Below, in pieces: positions 9,620-17,406 of a DNA stretch of 64,000 bases. Every line of letters starts with the position of its first letter. Position 1 is the stretch's first letter. The DNA is taken from assembly GCF_003097655.1 (NCBI RefSeq), contig NZ_QCZH01000003.1, positions 62,001 to 126,000 on the forward strand, given 5' to 3'. Made by a program: the position numbers and the translations under genes. The DNA comes from Flavobacterium laiguense (lineage in GTDB: Bacteria > Bacteroidota > Bacteroidia > Flavobacteriales > Flavobacteriaceae). The notes under the pieces are model-generated. The model saw only the letters and a program-made list of their open reading frames with translations, made no database searches and was not told the DNA's origin.

Positions 9620-9700
9620 TTGTTAGTAAAGATAATAATAGTACATTTGTTCATTAATTTTAAATGTTCACGTTTTCGCGAACATTATAAATAAGTGAAC
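9620..9700 (+). promoter_or_regulatory. AbiE-type promoter with overlapping GTTC half-sites
   Basis: A Bacteroidota promoter is visible as TTG at 9620-9622 and TACATTTG at 9642-9649, spaced by 19 bases. The last G of the -7 box begins GTTCA (9649-9653). A near-perfect inverted repeat ATGTTCACG / CGCGAACAT with a TTTT loop follows at 9664-9685, and another half-site GTGAAC at 9695-9700 just precedes the start codon at 9703. Such half-sites over a promoter suggest repression by the downstream antitoxin. Confidence 0.6.
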
Positions 9701-9702
9701 AA

Positions 9703-10701
9703 ATGAATGAAAAAGAGATTATACAGTACGCTATAAATAATCTTCAAAAGGACGGTACTATCAATGTGGAGTGGAAAGAACTCAACAATGATGATGCTAT
9801 TGATGGTACACTACTACTGCAGTTGAATAAACATACCGTAGAACTATATGCTGAGATAAAAAAAGAACTTAGGAACATACATCTTGCTAAAATAGAAGAA
9901 CTTGCCATTACAAAAAATCCTTTTATTATTGTCGCACAACGAATCTTCCCAAAAATAAAGGAAGAGCTACGCAAAAGAAATATTGCCTATCTAGAAGCAA
10001 ATGGGAACATCTTCCTGAATAAGGATGAAATCTATCTCTATATTGATGGCAATGCACCTATAGAGCTAAAAAATAAGACAACTAATAGAGCTTTTACTAA
10101 AACAGGATTAAAAGTGATTTATCAATTTCTAATTAAGGATTGTATCAACAGTACCTATCGGGAAATTGCTGAATTAACGAATACTGGAATTGGTACTTTA
10201 AACACCATATTCAATGGCTTAAAAGAGGAAGGTTTTTTAATACAGCTAACCAAGAATGAACTCATGATTGAAAACAAGAAAAAATTGTTAGATAAATGGG
10301 TGATGGAATATGAAAAACGCCTAAAGCCAACATTAGCGATAGGAACATTTCGTTTCCTAAATAAAGACGATTTTTATAACTGGAAAGATGTTCCTCTTAA
10401 AAACAGTAAAACAATCTGGGGCGGAGAACCGGCAGGCGATCTCCTCACCAATTATTTACGTCCGGAGGAATTGACCCTATACACCAACGAAGAAAGAAGC
10501 GATTTAATGAAAAATTACCGTCTCGTTCCGGATTTAGAAGGCAATATTAAAGTATTTAAACAGTTTTGGATAGATGCGCAAGAAAACACAAACACGGTAC
10601 ATCCGCTCTTAGCCTATGCCGATTTAATGAATAAAGGAGACCGCAGATGTACTGAAACCGCACAAAAAATTTACGATGAGTATTTACAAGATCAGTTTTA
10701 A
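9703..10701 (+). CDS. AbiEi-family antitoxin of a type IV toxin-antitoxin pair
   Basis: The 332-residue protein has a winged helix-turn-helix region at about 130-190 (TYREIAELTNTGIGTLNTIF then LKEEGFL) and a C-terminal domain with the run IWGGEPAGDLLTNYLRPEEL, typical of AbiEi-like antitoxins of this length. It overlaps the nucleotidyltransferase gene by 26 bases, so the two are co-translated. In AbiE systems the antitoxin represses its own promoter and counters the toxin without binding it directly. The GTTC half-sites upstream fit self-repression. The family comes from recognition of the pair. Confidence 0.8.
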   Translation: MNEKEIIQYAINNLQKDGTINVEWKELNNDDAIDGTLLLQLNKHTVELYAEIKKELRNIHLAKIEELAITKNPFIIVAQRIFPKIKEELRKRNIAYLEANGNIFLNKDEIYLYIDGNAPIELKNKTTNRAFTKTGLKVIYQFLIKDCINSTYREIAELTNTGIGTLNTIFNGLKEEGFLIQLTKNELMIENKKKLLDKWVMEYEKRLKPTLAIGTFRFLNKDDFYNWKDVPLKNSKTIWGGEPAGDLLTNYLRPEELTLYTNEERSDLMKNYRLVPDLEGNIKVFKQFWIDAQENTNTVHPLLAYADLMNKGDRRCTETAQKIYDEYLQDQF

Positions 10702-11533
10702 ACAATTACAACAGCAGCCATACATTTCAGAAATGCTTACCGCATTAGAAAAGGGGCTGAATAAATATGGGATAGACTTTTATCTAGTCGGTGCCGTGGC
10801 ACGTGATGTTTGGATGACAGCCATAAACGATATACCACCCAGCAGAGTAACTGGAGACATCGATTTTGCCGTTTTTATAAATGACAAAAACACCTATGCG
10901 GATCTCAGAGAATATCTCATCAATGTGGAAGGATTTACACCCTATAAAGGCAATGGTTTTGTCCTTAAATGGAAAAATATCATACAAATAGATTTAATGC
11001 CTTTTGGTGAAATCGAAGCCAAACCTACTAATGTAACGGTTGAAGGCACTGGGCTTACCAGTCTCAATATGCCTGGATTCAAAGAGATATATGATTCCGG
11101 TCTTCCGGAAGCTGAGCTCGAAGAAAAACACCGTTTCAAGTTTTGCACCTTGCCTGGCATTGTACTACTCAAGTTGCTTGCTTTTCAAGAACGTCCAGAA
11201 ATAAGACGCGATGATATCAAAGACATTAGCAAAATCCTGAAGCATTTTTTTGATATGTATGCTGATGAGATATATGAAAAACACAATGATCTTTTTGGAG
11301 ATAAAGATATCAACCTGCATTGGATTGCTGCAAGAGTTTTAGGAAGGGATATGGGTAAAATTGCTCAATTGAACGAAGATCTTTTTCTAAGGATAAAAAA
11401 GATACTAAAGAAAAATACGCTTGATATTCACTCCAGCGATATCGCCAAAATTATGGCAGAGTTTTTTCAAAATACGATAGAAGAAAATGTAAAACTGCTG
11501 GAACAGGTAAAAATCGGGTATTTAGAAAACTGA
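10676..11533 (+). CDS. AbiEii-family nucleotidyltransferase toxin
   Basis: The 285-residue protein has the nucleotidyltransferase fold signatures of AbiEii: LVGAVARDVW near residue 37, the metal-binding pair in TGDIDFAVF near residue 60, a further catalytic Asp in IIQIDLMPFG, and LLKLLAFQERPEIRRDDIKD near 170. Characterised AbiEii-type toxins transfer nucleotides to cellular targets (tRNA 3' ends in MenT-type relatives), giving growth arrest or phage abortive infection. The gene lies directly behind and overlaps the antitoxin gene. All expected motifs are present, so it looks intact. Confidence 0.85.
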   Translation: MSIYKISFKQLQQQPYISEMLTALEKGLNKYGIDFYLVGAVARDVWMTAINDIPPSRVTGDIDFAVFINDKNTYADLREYLINVEGFTPYKGNGFVLKWKNIIQIDLMPFGEIEAKPTNVTVEGTGLTSLNMPGFKEIYDSGLPEAELEEKHRFKFCTLPGIVLLKLLAFQERPEIRRDDIKDISKILKHFFDMYADEIYEKHNDLFGDKDINLHWIAARVLGRDMGKIAQLNEDLFLRIKKILKKNTLDIHSSDIAKIMAEFFQNTIEENVKLLEQVKIGYLEN

Positions 11534-11682
11534 TAGCTTATAAAATTAAAATCGAGTAATCAACTCTTAAGTCACTCATAACCAACCAACCACCGTCTAT
11601 ATATATTGAATTACATATCGCAACCACTCATAAAAAAATGAGAATTTAACAACAAATTAGTTATATCTAATAAGCAAACTTT

Positions 11683-11690
11683 TATTTTTG
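11683..11690 (+). promoter_or_regulatory. Likely promoter -7 box for the histone-like gene
   Basis: TATTTTTG matches the TAnnTTTG box of Bacteroidota promoters and lies 25 bases before the start at 11716. A clean TTG at the expected upstream distance is not seen. Confidence 0.4.
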
Positions 11691-11715
11691 CACCCTAATT
11701 TAATAAAGTACTATC

Positions 11716-11892
11716 ATGAAAGATTTAATCGAAAAAATCAACGCCGAAATCGAAACATTTAAAACAGAATCTGAATCACTTATTGAGAAAGGTGTTAAAG
11801 CAGCCGGACCAAGAGCCCGTAAATCAACTTTGGAAATAGAGAAACTATTAAAAGAGTTTAGAAAAGTTTCTGTAGAAGAATCAAAAAAATAA
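11716..11892 (+). CDS. Histone-H1-like small basic protein
   Basis: The 58-residue product begins MKDLIEKINAEIETFKTE and contains GVKAAGPRARKSTLEIEKLL and EFRKVSVEESKK, the pattern of the small 'histone H1' proteins found across flavobacteria. These are presumed to bind and organise DNA in the nucleoid. The Lys/Arg-rich middle and C-terminus support a nucleic-acid role. It has its own promoter box and terminator and so is probably transcribed alone, 182 bases after the AbiE toxin gene. It is short but firmly recognised. Confidence 0.8.
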   Translation: MKDLIEKINAEIETFKTESESLIEKGVKAAGPRARKSTLEIEKLLKEFRKVSVEESKK

Positions 11893-11909
11893 TATTTTGG
11901 TCAAAAACA

Positions 11910-11939
11910 AACCTCGCTTAAAATGACTTAAGCGAGGTT
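11910..11939 (+). terminator. Terminator hairpin behind the histone-like gene
   Basis: A perfect 11-base stem AACCTCGCTTA / TAAGCGAGGTT with an 8-base loop lies 17 bases after the stop at 11892. The following sequence (CTTATGTTATTTT) is only moderately T-rich. Confidence 0.6.
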
Positions 11940-12110
11940 CTTATGTTATTTTCTAAAGATTTAGATTTTTAAATGGGCTGTACAACGAAAACTTAGCTGT
12001 TGGTGTTAATAATACATTTTATCAGTCTAAAAAAGGCCTAATAGTTCACATTCAACTATTTTTATTTTAACATCATTATCTAAATATTTTTCTAAACAAA
12101 AGACACACAC

Positions 12111-12147
12111 TAAAGAAAAAGCCAATTCTATTACTAAAATCGGCTTT
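12111..12147 (-). terminator. Terminator behind the NTF2-like gene
   Basis: On the minus strand AAAGCCGATT / AATTGGCTTT (one mismatch) forms a stem followed by TTTTCTTTAG. It lies 48 bases past the stop of the gene ending at 12195. The remaining bases between 11940 and 12110 show nothing recognisable. Confidence 0.55.
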
Positions 12148-12194
12148 GGCTCTCACAGTGATCTTTGCGACAGATATGATAAGACTTCAAAAAC

Positions 12195-13043
12195 TTAAAA
12201 GTCAGTGACTACCTGAAAAGGTTTGATGATTGTCACTTTCATTGTTTTCATTCTGGCAAAGCGTTCTTCCATGTTGTTGGTCAATAGCCATTCGTGATGG
12301 GTTTCGGCAATCATTTTTTCATTATTTATATTGATACCTTTCCAATCGAAGTCTACGAAAACGGTGAATGTGTTGTCTTCATTATCCACTATTTTAAGGT
12401 TATTGTAGGAATGGCTACTCGTTAGAATCCTGCTTGAAATTGATTTCATCCATTCGTCGAATTCCGGTAAAGCGGTAATATTTTGTCCTGCACTTAATTG
12501 TAGTGCAAAATCAGCTGCTAATAATTCCCTAAACTTATCACTGTTTGGATTTTCCATCAGATAGAGCCAATAGTGCATGAATGATTTAACCCTGTTTTCA
12601 GGATAGGCATCTTCAAAAATAAATTCCTTTACTTCGCCTGTGGGTTTCAGATCCAATTTGGTAAATAGCGGCAGGTCATTTTCCCTTGGTTGCAGCTCCG
12701 TGGAATAATGTAGCGTGTAGCTATATTTACTGTTATCCGGGCGGATGTTTTGATAGAGGATATCGGCTTCGAGTGACAGTTGTCCATCAGGTAATAGTTG
12801 CACCTCGGTGTGTTTTACGTGGTGGGCATTTTGCCATCCCGTATAGACTTTGAGACGGTCTTCCAATCCCTCTTTGCCCTTTGTGGTGCCCAATTGGGAA
12901 CTAATTTCCACGTCATCACTCAAAATATCCTTTTGATTTTTGATGCGTTCCTCCGTGAAAGGCACTTCATAGACCTGGTACCAGCGGTGGTATTGTGCCA
13001 GTACTAAATGGGTTAGTTGTTCTAATTCAAAAATATTATTCAT
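12195..13043 (-). CDS. NTF2/SnoaL-like protein, probably two tandem domains
   Basis: The 282-residue product has no signal peptide or membrane segment. Two halves (about 10-115 and 148-275) each look like a cone-shaped NTF2-like fold: a long N-terminal helix, then beta strands ending in residues such as HHVKHTEVQLLPDGQLSLEA and YNNLKIVDNEDNTFTVFVDF. SnoaL-like domains serve as isomerases, cyclases or small-molecule binding proteins, so no reaction can be given. It lies 101 bases downstream of the broken Crp/Fnr gene on the same strand and may have been its target or partner. Confidence 0.55.
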   Translation of the reverse strand: MNNIFELEQLTHLVLAQYHRWYQVYEVPFTEERIKNQKDILSDDVEISSQLGTTKGKEGLEDRLKVYTGWQNAHHVKHTEVQLLPDGQLSLEADILYQNIRPDNSKYSYTLHYSTELQPRENDLPLFTKLDLKPTGEVKEFIFEDAYPENRVKSFMHYWLYLMENPNSDKFRELLAADFALQLSAGQNITALPEFDEWMKSISSRILTSSHSYNNLKIVDNEDNTFTVFVDFDWKGININNEKMIAETHHEWLLTNNMEERFARMKTMKVTIIKPFQVVTDF

Positions 13044-13144
13044 TATTTTTTAGTTTGAGTATCAGTATTTGAAATTGCTAAAGGGCAACACGGCAAATGC
13101 AATACTTTGTTTTAGGAATGACAAAACTCTTATAAATTTAGCCT

Positions 13145-13747
13145 TTATTTTTTGTCATTTGGCAAAAAATGATTTTCGGCAAGCTGTTTTCTGATTCTGC
13201 TCAAAGAGGATTGGGTAATGCCCAAAAAAGTGGCGATATGTCCTAATGGCACCCGTTGGATAACGGTTGGATATTTTGCCACAAAATTAAGATAGGTGCT
13301 TGCCGCATCCTGATTGATGAGTGATCGTTGAAAATTGATTTTGTCTATCAAAAATTTATCGCTGATTTGTCTCAAAACCTTTTCCCAATTTGGGATTTTT
13401 TGACAAAACAAGTCCCAAGCTTTTCGGTCAATAATTATTATATCGGCATCCGTTTCGGCCTGAATGGAACCCGAGCAAGGCAAGTACTCGAAAAAACTGG
13501 TCAGATTGGTTACGAATTCATTTTCCTTGAGAAAAACACTGGTGATTTCGTTTGCATTTTTGTCGTAAAAAAAGAAACGAAACACGCCCGAAACCACAAA
13601 TCCAATTTGATGGGCAATAGCACCCGCTTCCAAGAAATAATCGCCTGCCTGAAAGGTTTTTGTTTAGGTATTTTCCTTAATCAACGCAATGTCTTCTTCT
13701 GAAAAGGAATACTGTTCCTGTAATTGTTGAATTAATACATTCATCAT
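13145..13747 (-). pseudogene. Crp/Fnr-family regulator interrupted by one in-frame stop
   Basis: Read from the ATG at 13747, the frame gives a Crp/Fnr start (MMNVLIQQLQEQYSFSEED) and reaches a TAA at 13664-13666 (codon 28). It then continues without frameshift into TKTFQAGDYFLEAGAIAHQ and the rest of the cyclic-nucleotide-binding domain. The C-terminal helix-turn-helix is intact (LGHIATFLGITQSSLSRIRK). The only lesion seen is the single stop. A shorter protein starting at TTG 13633 is formally possible but would lack the first strands of the sensor domain. It is more likely a recent pseudogene, unless the stop is read through or is a sequencing error. Confidence 0.75.
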
Positions 13748-14073
13748 AAATAGTTCTGATTGTCTTGTTGGGTTGTGTTTGGGAACGTTGTCTGTTTCAT
13801 GCCGCCACTTTCGAATTTAAGTCTATTTGCACCACATAATAATGTTTTGCGCCCATTGCTAAAAGCTGACTATTGAATTAACTCCAACCCAAATATAACC
13901 AAAAAAAACCGACAACAAAGATTATGTTATGTTTGCGTTAGTCGTACAAAAAAAGCTGTAGAGTATGAACTGATATGCAGAGAAAAAGGAAGAACGAATA
14001 GAATATTTTGTAATACTTCTGGCCATTCTTTTGGCCTTAATTATCCGAGATAGTGACTCATTGTCAATAGATT

Positions 14074-14118
14074 TTTTTATGATTTAAAAATTCATATCGA
14101 ATTTTTAAATCATAAAAA
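14074..14118. terminator. Long AT-rich palindrome, possible bidirectional terminator
   Basis: A perfect 20-base stem (14074-14093 with 14099-14118) closes a five-base ATATC loop. The stem ends in T5 on one side and A5 on the other, so either strand gives a hairpin followed by a short T-run. It lies between the end of the SDR gene (14240, minus) and the start of the broken Crp/Fnr gene (13747, minus). The rest of 13748-14239 holds no gene; it includes one copy of a dispersed motif at about 14181-14214. Confidence 0.5.
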
Positions 14119-14239
14119 TAATAATTAGGACAAGCAGTTTTGTATTTGCAGTAAATGAAGATAGTGTCATTTTATACAATTCCATACCTCAAATATCAAA
14201 CATGAACGAGTTAATACCTGAGGAATCAAGCAAACTTAT

Positions 14240-14971
14240 CTACTGCTGTTGTTTTGTCGCAGCCAAAACGATCTCTCTTATATTTACGCCTTGCGGTTGG
14301 TTGTATGCATATGCAATTGCACTTGCTACATCATTCGGGTCTAACACACCTCCCATTTCGTCTTTCCATACACCATACCCCACTTTGATTGCTTCAGAAG
14401 TAGTATGTGACAACAATTCGGTTTCAACAGCTCCTGGAGCTATGGTTACCATACGAACGTTAAAACTGGCGGCTTCTTCTCTTCCATTTTCGGTTATGGC
14501 GTGCACCCCAAATTTAGTACCACAATAGGCTGCGTGATTGGGGAAAGTTTTTCTGCCGGCAATAGAACTGATATTGATGATCGTTCCGTGTTGTCTTTCC
14601 TTCATTTGGGGTAAAACAGCTTGCATTCCGTTTAGCAATCCCAAAATATTCACATCAAACATTTCCTTCCATTCTTTAGCGTCCTGACTCGCAATGTCTC
14701 CAAGAAGCATCACCCCAGCATTGTTGACGATCGCATCAGTTGGACCGTATAGTGCCTCTGCCTCGATAATAGCAGCTTTCAAAGAATCATAATCGATGAC
14801 ATCCACTTTTTTGCAAAGAGTGTCAGGCAAGCCTAAAGCTTCGATTTTTTCTATTCTTCTGGCCAATAGCAATAAAGGATATCCTTGAGCGGAAAATAAT
14901 TTTGCCGTAGCGGCACCAATTCCCGAACTAGCTCCAGTAATAACAATTAAAGGTTTATGATACTTTTTCAT
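14240..14971 (-). CDS. SDR-family NAD(P)-dependent oxidoreductase
   Basis: From the ATG at 14971 the product is 243 residues, the usual length for classical short-chain dehydrogenases. It has the cofactor motif TGASSGIG near residue 14, the structural NNAG near 85, and the catalytic Ser in INISSIAGR with YCGTK (Tyr-x-x-x-Lys) further on. The substrate is unknown; the closest pattern is the clade often annotated as serine/3-hydroxy acid dehydrogenase-like SDRs. It is divergently transcribed from a LysR regulator at 15071, which very probably controls it. A start at 14989 is also open but less typical. Confidence 0.9.
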   Translation of the reverse strand: MKKYHKPLIVITGASSGIGAATAKLFSAQGYPLLLLARRIEKIEALGLPDTLCKKVDVIDYDSLKAAIIEAEALYGPTDAIVNNAGVMLLGDIASQDAKEWKEMFDVNILGLLNGMQAVLPQMKERQHGTIINISSIAGRKTFPNHAAYCGTKFGVHAITENGREEAASFNVRMVTIAPGAVETELLSHTTSEAIKVGYGVWKDEMGGVLDPNDVASAIAYAYNQPQGVNIREIVLAATKQQQ

Positions 14972-15070
14972 TATGATATATATTTGCACTTATTTATAAG
15001 ACCGCAAAGGTAGAGCACTTCTAACTGGACTCAAAATACAATTTTTAAATAGTTATCATACATAATAATT

Positions 15071-15901
15071 ATGGATACGAGAATACTAAAGTTTTTTGTC
15101 GCTGTTTACGAACAGAAAAACCTGACCCGTGCTGCAGAACAATGTTTTGTTTCTCAGCCTAACATCTCCAACGGAATAAAACAACTCGAAAAAGAATTAG
15201 GAAAAGAACTTTTTAGCCGCCACAAAAGAGGAGTTATCGCTAAAGAAGCAGCACATTATTTATACCCCATTGCCAAAAGGATTTTATGCGATTTAGCCAC
15301 CTTGCCCGATTTGTTTTTACACGAAAAGTTCAAACATAAAATTTGCATTGGCGTCGCACAAGACCTTCCTCAGGAATTCAAAAGTACTTTTTTCAAAACT
15401 GCATCCCAAAACATCGAATTGCTGGAGTGGGACATTCGTCCTATTGGGCGGGATTGTGAAATCAATCTTTTAGTTCGGGAATGGAAATACGAAGAGGACT
15501 TATTCTTGTCCCTTTGGCATGAAGACTATGTGTTATGCATTCCAGATCACCACCCTCTATTAGAAAAGGAAATCATCGAACTGAGTGATCTGGCCAAAGA
15601 GGACTTTATCCATTGCCCGCCTTGCGAGGCGCACCAACAATCATTTTCGATCCTAAACAATTCGGGAAGCAAATGGAATACTGTGGCCAATTGTACCACA
15701 AAAACCGAAGTTCTGACGCTATTGATGGCTGGTTTAGGCATCACGTTTCTCCCGGAATTTTTCGCCAAACCATGGAAAGGCTTCCAAATAAAACCCTATA
15801 ATGGACCGAAATACTATAGGGAAATAGGATTCTCCTACCCCAAGGAAAGTTTAAACAATCCCGCAATTGCCCAACTGATTGCTCTTTTTTCTAAAGTATA
15901 G
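15071..15901 (+). CDS. LysR-family transcriptional regulator
   Basis: The 276-residue protein starts with the LysR winged helix-turn-helix (about 3-62, LTRAAEQCFVSQPNISNGIK then ELGKELFSRHKRG) and continues with a periplasmic-binding-protein-like effector domain (about 88-276). The 99-base divergent gap to the SDR gene (14972-15070) fits the usual LysR arrangement, in which the regulator binds between the genes and activates its neighbour with a co-inducer. The co-inducer is unknown. Confidence 0.9.
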   Translation: MDTRILKFFVAVYEQKNLTRAAEQCFVSQPNISNGIKQLEKELGKELFSRHKRGVIAKEAAHYLYPIAKRILCDLATLPDLFLHEKFKHKICIGVAQDLPQEFKSTFFKTASQNIELLEWDIRPIGRDCEINLLVREWKYEEDLFLSLWHEDYVLCIPDHHPLLEKEIIELSDLAKEDFIHCPPCEAHQQSFSILNNSGSKWNTVANCTTKTEVLTLLMAGLGITFLPEFFAKPWKGFQIKPYNGPKYYREIGFSYPKESLNNPAIAQLIALFSKV

Positions 15902-16017
15902 TTTTTAAAACAATAAAAAACATCCAAAATGATTACGAAACGTTCCTAAAAACCACAAAAATATACCGAATATAAATCCAACGTTCAATTTATAAGCTCC
16001 CACTGGGCTAATTAGTA

Positions 16018-16172
16018 TTTCATACCATTCCATAACTCAAATATATAACCTATAGAGAGTTACTTTTTAGTACAAAATCAGAAAATCCTTTTTTGATAAG
16101 CTTTAATCCCGAATTGATAAGTATTCTTTACCTCTTATAAAAAAGAAAAAGATGCCTCAAAACATCTTTTTC
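16018..16172. repeat. Diverged direct repeat, copy 1, ending in a terminator hairpin
   Basis: This stretch matches 20186-20306 in the same orientation. Shared blocks in order are CATAnCTCnAATATA, AACnnATAGAGnnTTACTT, AAATCAnnnAATCC, GAATTGATAAnTATTC and AAAAGATGCC. It ends in a GAAAAAGATG / CATCTTTTTC hairpin (16145-16172) that can act as terminator for the MFS gene ending at 16216. A weaker third copy of the first part is at about 14181-14214. Nothing in 15902-16017 is recognised. Confidence 0.6.
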
Positions 16173-16215
16173 CGTATATTATTATTCCAGTCTTTGTCTA
16201 TGTTTGATTTTAGTT

Positions 16216-17397
16216 TCATAATATTTTTTTATTTTCCACAAAAAATGAGAAGTAAATGCTAATAAAAATTGTTGCTATTCCAGTAATTATAAATGTGGAA
16301 TTTGCACCAAATTGATACCAAATTAAGCCTGCTAATGAACTCGCTAACATTGTACAAATACTTTGAAAACCCGAATACGTTCCGATTGCTGTTGCAGTAT
16401 CTTTTCTGTCGGAAATATTACTAATCCAAGCTTTGGAAATCCCCTCAGTTGCTGCTGCATAAACTCCATAAATAAAGAACAGCATTGCAATAGTATAAAT
16501 ATTAGTACTGAAAGCCATCCCAAAATATACGATTAAAAATAATAAAAGTCCAAATAGAAACATTTTCTTTAATCCTATTTTGTCTGCAAAAATTCCTATT
16601 GGAAATGCGCAAAGCGCATAAACCAAATTGTAAAAAATATAAATTCCAATTACTGCTGTGTCATTTAATCCTGCCTCTTTTGCCTTTAGCAATAAAAAAA
16701 TATCGGAACTGTTGAATAATGTAAATGCCAATAATCCGATTACTAATTTTCGATACTGTGATGAACTTGTTTTCCAATAATTTAGAAAGGAGAAAAAAGG
16801 TGTCGGTTTTCTTTCTATTGGATGGGCTATAGTTTTGTCTTTCAAAAAAAAGGAAGCCAATACGGCAAGTAACCCAGGAATAAAAGCGACATAAAAAAGT
16901 GTTTTGTAATCCTGTGGGTAAAAGTATAGATACACTAATGCTATTGCGGGTCCAAGAACTGCCCCAAAAGTATCCATTGATCGATGAAAACCAAAAATTT
17001 TTCCTTTTGTTTCCGGAGTTGCCTCATCCGATAAAATAGCATCTCTTGCACCTGTGCGAGTTCCTTTCCCGAAGCGGTCAATAGCTCGTGCAAAGAAAAT
17101 CCAAAGTGGAAATGTAAAAACTGCCATCATTGGTTTTGAAATAGTGCTTAAAGCATAACCGAGTTGAACAAAGGGAACACGTTTTCCGGAATTGTCCGAT
17201 AATTTCCCAAAATATCCTTTGCTTAAACCTGCCAAAGCTTCTGCAAAACCTTCCAAAACACCTATTAATACAATAGAAAATCCGATTGTTTTTAAATAAA
17301 TTGGCATTATTGGATAAAGCATTTCGCTCGCCGTATCGGTAAACAAACTGACTATGGATAATATCCAGACGGTTCGTGTGATTATTTTTGTTTTCAT
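16216..17397 (-). CDS. MFS transporter
   Basis: The 393-residue protein has about 12 hydrophobic segments and the MFS loop motif between segments 2 and 3 in the form GYFGKLSDNSGKR, with a second conserved region at FGKGTRTGARDAILSDE. It sits in the inner membrane. The start codon is 9 bases past the stop of the TonB-receptor gene on the same strand, so the two form an operon, suggesting the same substrate crosses the outer membrane through the receptor and the inner membrane through this carrier, or is expelled. The substrate cannot be read from sequence. It appears intact although the receptor gene is broken. Confidence 0.85.
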   Translation of the reverse strand: MKTKIITRTVWILSIVSLFTDTASEMLYPIMPIYLKTIGFSIVLIGVLEGFAEALAGLSKGYFGKLSDNSGKRVPFVQLGYALSTISKPMMAVFTFPLWIFFARAIDRFGKGTRTGARDAILSDEATPETKGKIFGFHRSMDTFGAVLGPAIALVYLYFYPQDYKTLFYVAFIPGLLAVLASFFLKDKTIAHPIERKPTPFFSFLNYWKTSSSQYRKLVIGLLAFTLFNSSDIFLLLKAKEAGLNDTAVIGIYIFYNLVYALCAFPIGIFADKIGLKKMFLFGLLLFLIVYFGMAFSTNIYTIAMLFFIYGVYAAATEGISKAWISNISDRKDTATAIGTYSGFQSICTMLASSLAGLIWYQFGANSTFIITGIATIFISIYFSFFVENKKIL

Positions 17398-17406
17398 TTG
17401 GCTTCT

